NCBI RefSeq assembly: GCF_900105415.1
Contig: NZ_FNSM01000001.1
Span: 2,766,501 to 2,830,500 of the forward strand
Length of the DNA: 64,000 nucleotides
Direction: 5' to 3'
From: Streptomyces sp. TLI_105
GTDB lineage: Bacteria > Actinomycetota > Actinomycetes > Streptomycetales > Streptomycetaceae
A program made the position numbers and the translations under genes. This document shows, piece after piece, positions 51,307-59,101 of this stretch (its first letter is position 1; every line of letters begins with the position of its first letter). The notes beneath the pieces were generated by a model, which saw nothing but the letters and a program-made list of their open reading frames with translations, made no database searches and had not been told where the DNA came from.

Positions 51307-51346
51307 GTCCGACCCCGTTCCCCTGCCGCAACGTAACCTGGCCATC

Positions 51347-51607
51347 ATGAGCGAGTGCCCTCACCTGGCCGAAATGCCGCGCCCCGAACCGGCGCCGCTG
51401 GCCGACACCTGTCCCGAGTGCCTGGCGGACGGCACGCATCCGGTCCAGCTGCGGCTCTGTCTGAGCTGCGGGCACGTGGGCTGCTGCGACTCCTCGGCGG
51501 GGAGGCACGCGACGGGGCACTTCTCCTCGACGGGGCATCCGGTGATGCGGACCTTCGAGCCGGGCGAGTCCTGGCGCTGGTGCTTCGTCGACGGTTCGAT
51601 CGTCTGA
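51347..51607 (+). CDS. UBP-type zinc-finger protein
   Basis: This 86-aa protein is a single ZnF-UBP domain: CPHL near the start, CPECLADGTHPVQLRLCLSCGHVGCCDSSAGRHATGHFSSTGHPVMRTFEPGESWRWCFVD. The Cys/His ladder and GHxxxxxHP of the family are complete. In eukaryotes the domain binds the C-terminus of ubiquitin. In actinobacteria it occurs alone and its partner is unknown, although binding a free Gly-Gly-type protein tail is imaginable. The start at 51347 is preferred over 51305, which overlaps the antiporter start. The 258-base gap that follows holds the promoters of prsH-sigH, including a small CCGCGG-ATTCT-CCGCGG hairpin near 51682. Confidence 0.88.
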   Translation: MSECPHLAEMPRPEPAPLADTCPECLADGTHPVQLRLCLSCGHVGCCDSSAGRHATGHFSSTGHPVMRTFEPGESWRWCFVDGSIV

Positions 51608-51865
51608 CGGCCGGAGCGCCGCCTCGCGGCCGGTGCGGTCACGGACGGTTCGATCGCCCGGACGCTGGGTACGTCACCCCTCCGCGGATTCTCCGCGGCT
51701 GCCGGTGCGGGGGCGAGGAAACCGTTGGTCTCCAGGGCTCACGGCGACACGGCAGGATGGATCGCGATAGCGTCACGGCGGACCGCGCAGGCTCCCTGCG
51801 TACCGCCCGGTCCGGGGCCTCTCCCCCCGGACCCCGAATGAGCTTGTGCCACCTTGGAGGTGAGG

Positions 51866-52279
51866 GTGTCCCAGATCGCAGGCGAGCCCGGGACCCAGGA
51901 CTTCGTGGAAGTCCGGCTGCCCGCTGCGGGTGCCTATCTGTCCGTGCTGCGTACGGCCACGGCCGGCCTCGCGGCGCGCTTGGACTTCACCCTCGACGAG
52001 ATCGAGGACTTGCGGATCGCGGTCGACGAGGCCTGCGCCATCCTGCTCCAGCAGGCCGTGCCGGGATCCGTCCTCAGCTGCGTCTTCCGGCTGATCGACG
52101 ACTCGCTCGACGTGACGGTCTCCGCCCCGACGACGGACGGCAGGGCGCCCGAGCGGGACACCTTCGCGTGGACCGTGCTGTCGGCGCTGGCCGGGAAGGT
52201 GGAGTCGTCGGTGGCCGATGACCGTACGGTCTCGATCAGCCTGTACAAACAGCGCGGCGCGGGGCCAGGCCCGGCGTGA
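51866..52279 (+). CDS. prsH: Anti-sigma factor of SigH (PrsH/UshX)
   Basis: The 137-aa protein is a HATPase_c anti-sigma factor of the RsbW/SpoIIAB type. It starts SQIAGEPGTQDFVEVRLPAAGAYLSVLRTATAGLAARLDF, has the N box (EDLRIAVDEACAILL), where the usual Asn is replaced by Asp-Glu, and ends SISLYKQRG. The GHKL ATP lid is reduced. In S. coelicolor the homologous PrsH/UshX holds sigma-H until osmotic or developmental signals release it. The start is GTG 51866, with GGAGG five bases upstream. A TTG at 51854 is less likely. It overlaps the start of sigH by four bases (GTGA), which suits stoichiometric coupling. Confidence 0.92.
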   Translation: MSQIAGEPGTQDFVEVRLPAAGAYLSVLRTATAGLAARLDFTLDEIEDLRIAVDEACAILLQQAVPGSVLSCVFRLIDDSLDVTVSAPTTDGRAPERDTFAWTVLSALAGKVESSVADDRTVSISLYKQRGAGPGPA

Positions 52280-53301
52280 GGAGCGGGGACGCGACGGCCG
52301 GCATCCCTGAGCAGCAGGCGCGGCCGAACAGGGTCGCTACGGAGCAGGCGGACCAGATGAGCGAGCACGAGCAGCACCCCGAGGTTCCCGAGACACCGGG
52401 GGTCTCCGAGGCCCCCGCGCGTCCCGGGACGCCGGCCCCCGACGGGGCCGGGGCGGTCGGGGCGGTCGGGGCGGCTTCGGCGGCGGAGAAGACCGAGGAC
52501 GGCGACGAGGACGACGAGGGGCCGGACGCCCACGCCGTCCCGGACCCGCACGACCGGAGCGGCGCCCGCGCCCTCTTCGTCCGGCTGCGCGAGCTGCCCG
52601 AGGGGTCCCCGGAGAAGGCGGAGCTGCGCAACCGGCTGGTGCGCATGCACCTGCCGCTGGTGGAGCACCTGGCCCGGCGCTTCCGCAACCGCGGCGAGCC
52701 GCTGGACGACCTGACGCAGGTGGCGACGATCGGCCTGATCAAGTCGGTCGACCGGTTCGACCCGGAGCGCGGGGTGGAGTTCTCCACGTACGCGACGCCG
52801 ACGGTGGTCGGCGAGATCAAGCGCCACTTCCGTGACAAGGGGTGGGCGGTCCGGGTGCCGCGCCGGCTCCAGGAGCTGCGGCTCTCGCTGACCACGGCGA
52901 CGGCGGAGCTCTCGCAGCAGCACGGCCGCTCGCCTACGGTGCACGAGCTGGCGGAGCGGCTCGGGATCTCCGAGGAGGAGGTCCTGGAGGGGCTGGAGTC
53001 GGCCAACGCCTACTCGACGCTCTCCCTGGACGTCCCGGACACGGACGACGAGTCGCCGGCGGTGGCGGACACGCTGGGTGCGGAGGACGAGGCCCTGGAG
53101 GGGGTCGAGTACCGGGAGTCGCTCAAGCCGCTCCTGGAGGACCTGCCGCCACGGGAGAAGCGGATCCTGCTGCTTCGTTTCTTCGGGAACATGACCCAGT
53201 CGCAGATCGCGCAGGAGGTGGGCATCTCGCAGATGCACGTCTCCCGGCTGCTCGCCCGGACGCTCGCCCAGCTGCGGGAGAAGCTCCTCGTCGAGGAGTG
53301 A
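52276..53301 (+). CDS. sigH: Stress-response sigma factor SigH (SigB/F/G family)
   Basis: Sigma-H directs osmotic-stress and aerial-hyphae genes in Streptomyces. The 341-aa frame has an acidic, disordered head of about 95 residues, then sigma regions: 2 (NRLVRMHLPLVEHLARRFRNRGEPLDDLTQVATIGLIKSVDRFDPERGVEFSTYATP), 3 (VPRRLQELRLSLTTATAELSQQHGRSPTVHELAERL) and 4 (LPPREKRILLLRFFGNMTQSQIAQEVGISQMHVSRLLARTLAQLR). The GTG at 52276 is coupled to prsH. An internal ATG at 52357 and proteolytic processing could give shorter forms, as known in S. coelicolor. The sigma body is activated when the anti-sigma factor is removed. Confidence 0.95.
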   Translation: MRSGDATAGIPEQQARPNRVATEQADQMSEHEQHPEVPETPGVSEAPARPGTPAPDGAGAVGAVGAASAAEKTEDGDEDDEGPDAHAVPDPHDRSGARALFVRLRELPEGSPEKAELRNRLVRMHLPLVEHLARRFRNRGEPLDDLTQVATIGLIKSVDRFDPERGVEFSTYATPTVVGEIKRHFRDKGWAVRVPRRLQELRLSLTTATAELSQQHGRSPTVHELAERLGISEEEVLEGLESANAYSTLSLDVPDTDDESPAVADTLGAEDEALEGVEYRESLKPLLEDLPPREKRILLLRFFGNMTQSQIAQEVGISQMHVSRLLARTLAQLREKLLVEE

Positions 53302-53307
53302 TCCCCG

Positions 53308-53724
53308 TCAGGCCTCCTGGCCGGGGCGCCGGATGCCGAGCGCCTCGGTCGTGGCCGGGTTCACGAGGAGGACGAGCCCGGTCACGGCGAGGACGGCCAG
53401 GACGACGCCGGCCGGGATCATCGCGCTGTTCGCCTGGAGCATCTGCCAGGCGACGGGCAGGGCCAGGATCTGGGTGATGACGGCCGGGCCGCGGCTCCAG
53501 GAGCGGCGCAGCCACAGGCCGCGTGCGGCCGCGAGCGGGATCAGACCGAGGGCGACGAGGGTCGCCGCGCCCATGACGGCGCCGGTGAGGTCGCCGGCCG
53601 ACCCGGTCAGGGCGTTCACCAACATGTACACGCCGCCGGCGACGAGCCCGAGGGCCTCGATGCCGGCGACGCCCGCCGCGGCGGCGAGACGGGTGGGCCG
53701 GGGGGTCTGCTCCGTACTGCTCAT
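53308..53724 (-). CDS. Four-helix hypothetical integral membrane protein
   Basis: The 138-aa protein has four predicted membrane helices: VAGIEALGLVAGGVYMLVNAL, LTGAVMGAATLVALGLIPLA, GPAVITQILALPVAWQMLQ and IPAGVVLAVLAVTGLVLLV. A short soluble N-terminus precedes them. Such proteins are common as conserved membrane proteins next to sigH and lipid genes in streptomycetes. The pattern (GxEA in helix 1, R-R-x-W between helices 2 and 3) is shared with unnamed actinobacterial proteins. The gene converges with sigH, and only six bases separate the stops. Function is unknown. Confidence 0.8.
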   Translation of the reverse strand: MSSTEQTPRPTRLAAAAGVAGIEALGLVAGGVYMLVNALTGSAGDLTGAVMGAATLVALGLIPLAAARGLWLRRSWSRGPAVITQILALPVAWQMLQANSAMIPAGVVLAVLAVTGLVLLVNPATTEALGIRRPGQEA

Positions 53725-53843
53725 AGAGGGCAGGGTAACCGGGGCGCGCGGCCCGGCCGAGGCCGGGCGAGGCGGGTCCGGCGGGCGTCCGCCCCTCGGG
53801 CCTGGACTGGGCCCGATACCACCGGGTAGGTACGCTGGCGCTC

Positions 53844-54812
53844 ATGCGCGCACTTCTCGTGGTCAACCCGGCAGCCACCACCACCAGTGCCCGCACCCGT
53901 GATGTGCTCCTCCACGCGCTGGCCAGCGAGATGAAGCTGGAGGCGGTCACCACCGAGTACCGCGGGCACGCGCGCGACCTGGGCCGACGGGCCGCCGAGG
54001 CCGGGAACATCGACCTGGTCGTGGCCCTCGGCGGGGACGGCACGGTGAACGAGGTCGTCAACGGGCTGCTGCACGGCGGACCCGATCCGGACCGGCTGCC
54101 GGGCCTCGCGGTCGTCCCCGGCGGCTCGACCAACGTCTTCGCCCGCGCCCTGGGACTGCCGAACGACGCCGTCGAGGCGACCGGCGCCCTGCTCGACGCG
54201 CTGCGTGAGCGGCGGACACGGACGGTGAGCCTCGGGCTCGCGTCCGGGACGCCGGGCACCGAGGACGAGGCGGTGCCGGAGCGCTGGTTCACGTTCTGTG
54301 CCGGGCTCGGTTTCGACGCGAGCGTCATCGGCCGGGTCGAACAGCAGCGCGAGCGCGGGAAGAGATCGACGCACGCCCTCTATCTGCGCCAGGTGGTGCG
54401 CCAGTTCCTGGGGGAGCCGAACCGCCGGCACGGCACGATCACCCTGGAGCGCCCCGGCGCGGAGCCGGTCGAGGACCTGGTCCTCTCCATAATCTGCAAC
54501 ACCTCCCCCTGGACCTACCTGGGCAATCGCCCGGTGTACGCGTCCCCGGAGGCGTCCTTCGAGACCGCGCTGGACGTGCTCGGGCTGCGCCGGCTCTCCA
54601 CCCCGGCGGTGGCCCGTTACGGCGCCCAGCTGCTCACCTCGACCCCGGAGCGGGGTCCGCGCGGCAAGCATGCCGTGTCTCTGCACGACCTGACCGACTT
54701 CACCTTGCATTCGAAGGTTCCCCTCCCTCTCCAGATGGACGGAGACCACCTGGGACTGCGTACGAGCGTGACGTTCACAGGCGTACGCCGTGCACTGCGT
54801 GTGATTGTGTGA
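53844..54812 (+). CDS. Diacylglycerol kinase-like lipid kinase (DAGK catalytic domain)
   Basis: The 322-aa protein phosphorylates a lipid or sphingoid-type acceptor with ATP. It has MRALLVVNPAAT at the start, GGDGTVNEVVNGLL (63-76, nucleotide loop), VVPGGSTNVFARALGLP and GLGFDASVI. That set is the YegS/DgkB family profile. There are no membrane helices. The enzyme would act on diacylglycerol from lipid turnover, feeding phosphatidic acid. The ATG at 53844 is the first residue of the conserved motif. It is followed by a hairpin at 54811 and then the long leader of wblE. Confidence 0.9.
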   Translation: MRALLVVNPAATTTSARTRDVLLHALASEMKLEAVTTEYRGHARDLGRRAAEAGNIDLVVALGGDGTVNEVVNGLLHGGPDPDRLPGLAVVPGGSTNVFARALGLPNDAVEATGALLDALRERRTRTVSLGLASGTPGTEDEAVPERWFTFCAGLGFDASVIGRVEQQRERGKRSTHALYLRQVVRQFLGEPNRRHGTITLERPGAEPVEDLVLSIICNTSPWTYLGNRPVYASPEASFETALDVLGLRRLSTPAVARYGAQLLTSTPERGPRGKHAVSLHDLTDFTLHSKVPLPLQMDGDHLGLRTSVTFTGVRRALRVIV

Positions 54813-54839
54813 GTGGAAGGGCCCAAAGTCCTTTCACTC
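54811..54839 (+). terminator. Hairpin after the DAGK-like gene
   Basis: GAGTGGAAGG pairs with CCTTTCACTC (nine of ten plus a G-T pair) around nine bases. It overlaps the last base pairs of the gene and is followed by an A+T-rich stretch. Confidence 0.6.
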
Positions 54840-55131
54840 GAACGTTTAGGCGCGCATCCACCCCTTAGAAGTACGGCTGTGACCTAGCCGACACCGAGGA
54901 ATCAAAAAAAACTTTCCGGAAGGGGTTGTATCCGTTGCTGGGGTTTGGGAGTCTCTTCTTGGCGATCGGGACGGCCCGCAACACCGGCCTCCACTGAGAG
55001 CCAGAACCCCTCCTCAGCAACAAGGACCACACCAGTTCACCTGGCAGTCGGCCCTTCCCTTGCGGAGGGATTCGTGAAAGCGTTCACATTCACAAGCAAC
55101 TCGCACGTAACACCTGAGAGAGGTAGCAGCC
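54840..55131. other. Long leader and promoter region of wblE
   Basis: This gap has an A-tract (AAAAAAAA at about 54904-54911), rare in this G+C-rich DNA, followed by ACTTTCCGGAAGG, which is self-complementary (CTTTCCGGAAGG). A GGAAT motif at 54898 recalls a sigma-R -35 box, but no GTT follows at the right distance. It carries no ORF. I read it as promoter plus an untranslated leader. Confidence 0.5.
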
Positions 55132-55389
55132 ATGGACTGGCGTCACAACGCCGTTTGTCGTGAGGAAGACCCCGAGCTGTTCTTCCCCATCGGCAACACC
55201 GGTCCTGCGCTGCTGCAGATCGAGGAAGCCAAGGCCGTCTGCCGCCGCTGCCCCGTCATGGAGCAGTGCCTGCAGTGGGCGCTCGAGTCCGGCCAGGACT
55301 CCGGCGTCTGGGGTGGCCTCAGCGAGGACGAGCGCCGCGCGATGAAGCGCCGTGCCGCTCGCAACCGGGCGCGTAACGCCAGCGCCTGA
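55132..55389 (+). CDS. wblE: WhiB-like iron-sulfur regulator WblE
   Basis: The 85-aa protein carries the four cysteines of Wbl proteins that hold a [4Fe-4S] cluster (Cys9, Cys37, Cys40, Cys46), the turn GVWGG (58-62) and a basic DNA-contacting tail (RRAMKRRAARNRARN). The sequence, small size and position beside a DAGK-like gene and sigH fit WblE of streptomycetes. Wbl proteins bind the principal sigma factor's region 4 and respond to O2 or NO. The ATG at 55132 follows GAGAGGTAGCAGCC. A strong terminator follows at 55481. Confidence 0.93.
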   Translation: MDWRHNAVCREEDPELFFPIGNTGPALLQIEEAKAVCRRCPVMEQCLQWALESGQDSGVWGGLSEDERRAMKRRAARNRARNASA

Positions 55390-55480
55390 GCCACCTGCAC
55401 AGCCTGAGGCACGCGGCGCGTACACCGCGTACGCAACCACCGCCCCCGAGCCGCAGCGCGCAGCAGTAACCCACAGCATT

Positions 55481-55516
55481 CGAGCCCCGGACCGATTCCC
55501 TTCGGTCCGGGGCTCG
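55481..55516. terminator. Terminator between wblE and pdtaS
   Basis: The 15-base arms CGAGCCCCGGACCGA and TCGGTCCGGGGCTCG pair perfectly around TTCCCT. Symmetry suits the convergent genes on both sides. Confidence 0.92.
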
Positions 55517-55532
55517 CTGCTATGAGCTCCGC

Positions 55533-57008
55533 TTATTTCTGCGGCTGTACGGGGATGTCGAGGACCACCTTCGTGCCGCGCTCGGCGCCCGGCAGCATGT
55601 CGAAGGAACCGCCCAACTCCCCTTCCACCAGGGTCCGTACGATCTGCAGGCCGAGGTTGCCGGCGCGCTGCGGGTCGAAGCCCTCGGGCAGGCCGCGGCC
55701 GTCGTCCTGGACCGTGATCAGGAGCCGGGCGTCCGTCCGGGTCTCGCTCCGGACGGCGCTGACCTCGACCGTGCCCTGCTCCCCCTGCGCGAAGGCGTGT
55801 TCGAGCGCGTTCTGCAGGATCTCGGTGAGGACCATGGAGAGCGGAGTGGCGACCTCGGCGTCGAGGATGCCGAAGCGGCCGTTGCGCCGGCAGGTGACCT
55901 TGCCCGGGGAGATCTCGGCGACCATCGCGATGACCCGGTCGGCGATCTCGTCGAACTGCACCCGCTCGTCCAGGTTCTGGGACAGCGTCTCATGGACGAT
56001 GGCGATCGAACCGACGCGCCGCACGGCCTCGTTGAGCGCCTCGCGGCCCCGGTCGGAGTCCATCCGGCGGGCCTGGAGGCGGAGCAGGGCGGCCACCGTC
56101 TGGAGGTTGTTCTTCACCCGGTGGTGGATCTCCCGGATGGTGGCGTCCTTGGTGATCAACTCGCGCTCGCGGCGGCGCAGTTCGGTGACGTCCCGGAGCA
56201 GGACGAGCGAACCGATGCGGGTCCCCTTGGGCTTGAGCGGGATCGCCCGCAGCTGGATCACGCCGCCGTTGCCCTCGACCTCGAACTCGCGGGGCGCGTA
56301 GCCGGAGGCCAGCTTGACCAGGGCCTCGTCCACCGGGCCCCGGGAGGGGGCGAGTTCGGCGGTGATCTGACCGAGTTCCTGGCCGACCAGGTCGGCGGCG
56401 AGGCCGAGACGGTGGTACGCGGAGAGGGCATTGGGCGAGGCGTACTGGACGACGCCCTCGGCATCGAGACGGACGAGACCGTCGCCGGCGCGCGGCGAGG
56501 AGTCCATGTCGACCTGCTCGCCGGCGAAGGGGAACGTTCCGGCGGCGATCATCTGGGCGAGGTCGGAGGCCGACTGGAGGTAGGTGAGCTCCAGCCGGGA
56601 GGGGGTGCGGACGGTCAGCAGGTTGGTGTTGCGGGCGATGACGCCGAGGACCCGGCCCTCGCGGCGCACGGGGATGGACTCGACCCGCACCGGGACCTCC
56701 TCGCGCCACTCCGGGTCGCCCTCGCGGACGATCCGGCCCTCGTCGAGGGCGGCGTCGAGCAGCGGGCGGCGGCCGCGCGGGACCAGATGGCCGACCATGT
56801 CGTCCTGGTAGGAGGTCGGGCCGGTGTTGGGCCGCATCTGGGCGACGGAGACGTACCGCGTGCCGTCGAGGGTCGGGACCCAGAGGACGAGGTCGGCGAA
56901 GGAGAGGTCGGAGAGCAGCTGCCACTCCGACACCAGCAGATGGAGCCACTCGAGGTCGGAGTCGCTCAGGGCGGTGTGCTGGCGGACGAGGTCGTTCATG
57001 GAGGGCAC
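55533..57008 (-). CDS. pdtaS: PdtaS-type cytoplasmic sensor histidine kinase
   Basis: The 491-aa kinase has no membrane helix. Residues 1-160 form a GAF-like sensor (WLHLLVSEWQLLSDLSFADLVLWVPT) and about 165-280 a PAS domain (VVQYASPNALSAYHRLGL). The HisKA_2 box IREIHHRVKNNLQTVAALLRLQARR (His near 295) marks the HWE/PdtaS class. The HATPase has LQNALEHAF and DDGRGLP. In mycobacteria, PdtaS signals to the ANTAR protein PdtaR, which acts on RNA. No such partner gene is adjacent here. GTG 57008 and ATG 56999 are both possible starts. A dre-like site lies about 110 bases upstream. Confidence 0.9.
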   Translation of the reverse strand: MPSMNDLVRQHTALSDSDLEWLHLLVSEWQLLSDLSFADLVLWVPTLDGTRYVSVAQMRPNTGPTSYQDDMVGHLVPRGRRPLLDAALDEGRIVREGDPEWREEVPVRVESIPVRREGRVLGVIARNTNLLTVRTPSRLELTYLQSASDLAQMIAAGTFPFAGEQVDMDSSPRAGDGLVRLDAEGVVQYASPNALSAYHRLGLAADLVGQELGQITAELAPSRGPVDEALVKLASGYAPREFEVEGNGGVIQLRAIPLKPKGTRIGSLVLLRDVTELRRRERELITKDATIREIHHRVKNNLQTVAALLRLQARRMDSDRGREALNEAVRRVGSIAIVHETLSQNLDERVQFDEIADRVIAMVAEISPGKVTCRRNGRFGILDAEVATPLSMVLTEILQNALEHAFAQGEQGTVEVSAVRSETRTDARLLITVQDDGRGLPEGFDPQRAGNLGLQIVRTLVEGELGGSFDMLPGAERGTKVVLDIPVQPQK

Positions 57009-57408
57009 GATGCGAGCGTACCTGCGGAATTGCAGGGGCCGTGAACCTGGATCTCCGGGGCTCCGTGTTGGAGGATGGGCCGGGAAAGACCGTGCTCCTG
57101 TGGATGGACAGACAAGAATGGTCTAGTCCACAATGAAAAATACAGAGCCTCCATCCTCCCCGCACAGGAGGATGGAACGAGGTACCCGGCGCTCTCTGCC
57201 CTGACTGCGCCGAGACCTCCCACACGGCCGAGGGACCGCACACCCCCGGTCGGGCAACTCCGGGCTGCGGTGCCGGGCGGGCTGAGGGTCCCGCCGGGCG
57301 CCGCGGCCCGCGGGTGTTTCCGGGGCCTCTCGGCCCGGCCCCTCCGGCGGGTCCGACCCGGCCCCTCCGGCGGCTCTCGACCCGAGCCGTCCCGGCCGCA
57401 CGCCCCCC
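57009..57408. other. 400-base gap between pdtaS and the TetR gene (promoter, dre-like site, hairpin)
   Basis: The left 170 bases are less G+C-rich and hold the pdtaS promoter region and the dre-like site. A perfect 10-bp hairpin, TCCATCCTCC (57150-57159) with GGAGGATGGA (57167-57176), follows, and a direct copy of its right arm lies at 57070-57078. The right half is G+C-rich downstream sequence of the TetR gene without recognisable features. No convincing ORF was found. Confidence 0.6.
57117..57132. promoter_or_regulatory. dre-like (DasR) element upstream of pdtaS
   Basis: AATGGTCTAGTCCACA matches the dre consensus ACTGGTCTAGACCAGT at about 12 of 16 positions, including the TGGTCTAG core. 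It is about 110 bases upstream of the pdtaS start. DasR binding is a hypothesis. Confidence 0.6.
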
Positions 57409-58002
57409 TCAGGCCGGCCAGGCCCGCATCGCCGCTTCCGCCACCGCCGTCAGCTCCTCCGCCGTCGCCCCGTCGCGGGCCTGCAGGGACATGCCCTGGA
57501 GCACGGCGCCGATCAGCCGGGCCAGCGCGCGCGGATCGGTGTCCGGCGGGAGCTCGCCCGTCTCCACGTCCTGGCGGATGTGGTTCTCGAACGCGGCCAG
57601 ATTGTCGTTCCGCCGGGCCCGCAGGGCCTCCTCGACCTCCGGGGTCGAGCAGTTCACGGCCGCGGAGATCATCAGGCAGCCGTGCGGATGGCCGGGCTCC
57701 GTGAAGAGCACGGCGGCCTCACGCAGCATGCGCCCCAAGGCGGCGCGGGCGGTCGACTCCTCGGCGAAGGCACGGCCGCCGTAGGCCCCGTAGCTGAGCG
57801 CGTACGCCTCGACGACCTCCTCGAACAGCGTCTTCTTGTCGCCGAAGGCCGCGTAGAGGCTGGGCGCGCTGATGCCCATGGCGCGGGTGAGGTCGGCGAC
57901 GGAGGTCGTCTCGTAGCCGTGCTCCCAGAAGGCCATCGTCGCCTGCTCCAGGGCCGTGAGCCGGTCGAAGGAGCGGGGGCGGCCGCGCTGTCTCGTCACC
58001 AT
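57409..58002 (-). CDS. TetR-family transcriptional regulator
   Basis: The 197-aa repressor has RGRPRSFDRLTALEQATMAFWEHGYETTSVADLTRAMGISAPSLYAAFGDKKTLFEE as its helix-turn-helix. The ligand domain has a GCLMISAAVNCS motif found in regulators of short-chain dehydrogenases and electrophile response. The ATG at 58002 gives the usual MVTRQRGRPRSFD opening. It is divergent from the SDR gene. The 83-base gap holds TATAGCG (about 58014) and CGCTACA (about 58062) half-sites that could be its operator. Its inducer is unknown. Confidence 0.9.
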   Translation of the reverse strand: MVTRQRGRPRSFDRLTALEQATMAFWEHGYETTSVADLTRAMGISAPSLYAAFGDKKTLFEEVVEAYALSYGAYGGRAFAEESTARAALGRMLREAAVLFTEPGHPHGCLMISAAVNCSTPEVEEALRARRNDNLAAFENHIRQDVETGELPPDTDPRALARLIGAVLQGMSLQARDGATAEELTAVAEAAMRAWPA

Positions 58003-58085
58003 GGAGTGAATTCTATAGCGCCCACTACGGATCGTGGGGTACGGTCTTTAAGTAACGACCGCTACAGAAAGAGGGGGGCGTCGCC

Positions 58086-58850
58086 ATGGGCGTGCTCGAC
58101 GGAAGGCTGACCGGGAAGACGGCACTGGTCACGGGCGGGAGCCGGGGCATCGGACGGGGGATCGCCGAGCGGCTCGGACGCGAGGGCGCGCGGGTCGCGG
58201 TGCACTACGGGACGAACGAGGCGGCGGCGAAGGACACGGTCGCCGCGATCGAGGAGGCCGGCGGCTCCGCCTTCGCCCTGGGCCAGGAGCTGGGGGTGCC
58301 GGGGGACGCGGCGGCGCTCTGGCGGGCCTTCGACGCGCAGGCGGACGGCCTGGACATCCTGGTGAACAACGCGGGAATCGGGGCGTCGCAGCCGTTCGCG
58401 ACGATCGGCGACGAGGAGTACGACCGGATCTTCGCGGTCAACACGAAGGCGCCCTTCTTCCTGGCGCAGCTGGGGGCGGAGCGACTGCGGGACGGCGGCC
58501 GGATCGTCAACATCTCGACGGGCCTGAGCCGGGCGGCGGCCATGCCGGACCTGATCGCGTACGCGATGTCGAAGGGCGCGCTCGACGTCTTCACCCGCTA
58601 TCTGTCGAAGGTCCTCGGCCCGCGCGGGATCACGGTCAACGCGGTGGCGCCGGGGATCGTGGACACGGACATCAACGCCGGGTGGCTGCGGGGGAACGAG
58701 GAGGCCTGGGCGGGGGCGGCGGCGATGGCGACGCTGGGCGCGGTCGGGACGCCGCCGGAGATAGCGGACGTGGTGGCCTTCCTGGCCTCCGACGACGCGC
58801 GGTGGGTGACGGGCGACTGGATCGACGTGACGGGAGGTTCGCTGGCCTGA
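58086..58850 (+). CDS. Short-chain dehydrogenase/reductase (SDR family)
   Basis: The 254-aa oxidoreductase has the classical SDR cofactor loop TGGSRGIGRGIAERLG (17-32), NNAG near 93, the catalytic Ser in IVNISTG and YAMSKGALDVF (Tyr and Lys), then APGIVDTDIN. The residues after the loop favour NADPH. Position beside a divergent TetR gene suggests a substrate-induced reduction, for example of a quinone or aldehyde. The ATG at 58086 has GAGGGGGG upstream. The stop lies inside a 35-bp tandem repeat. Confidence 0.92.
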   Translation: MGVLDGRLTGKTALVTGGSRGIGRGIAERLGREGARVAVHYGTNEAAAKDTVAAIEEAGGSAFALGQELGVPGDAAALWRAFDAQADGLDILVNNAGIGASQPFATIGDEEYDRIFAVNTKAPFFLAQLGAERLRDGGRIVNISTGLSRAAAMPDLIAYAMSKGALDVFTRYLSKVLGPRGITVNAVAPGIVDTDINAGWLRGNEEAWAGAAAMATLGAVGTPPEIADVVAFLASDDARWVTGDWIDVTGGSLA

Positions 58851-58935
58851 CGGGCGGGGACGGGGCGGGAGGTTCGCCGGCCTGACGGGCGGGACGGAGC
58901 GGGAGGTTCGCCGGCCCGGCGGGCGGGGGCGGGGT
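58832..58935. repeat. Three 34-35-bp tandem repeats across the SDR stop codon
   Basis: Units starting GGGAGGTTCG lie at 58832, 58867 and 58901. The TGA stop of the SDR gene (58848-58850) is in unit one, and unit two repeats GCCTGACGGGCGGGA at the same place. They fill the gap towards the nagB promoter. Confidence 0.9.
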
Positions 58936-59044
58936 GGGGTTCGAGTGGCTGGTGGGGCGGGTGCGGCCGACGATGGAGGCGGTGCCGTCCGCGGGGCGGA
59001 ACGGCATGAGGGGAAGGCCTCCCCTCTGCTAGATTTGGACCCAG

Positions 59045-59060
59045 ATTGGTCTATACCACA
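59045..59060. promoter_or_regulatory. dre site (DasR) in the nagB promoter
   Basis: ATTGGTCTATACCACA matches the dre consensus at most positions, and its ATTGGT/ACCA halves are complementary. It lies 42 bases before the GTG start of nagB. Control of nagB by DasR is known in S. coelicolor, which supports the call. Confidence 0.9.
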
Positions 59061-59101
59061 CGGTCCTTTCAGCAGCCCCTCACCAGATCGGCAGGCACAG
59101 C

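Noticed and set aside
54898..54927. Sigma-R type promoter (GGAAT...GTT) before wblE
   Set aside because: The spacing between GGAAT and the next GTT is 22 bases rather than the expected 18 or 19.
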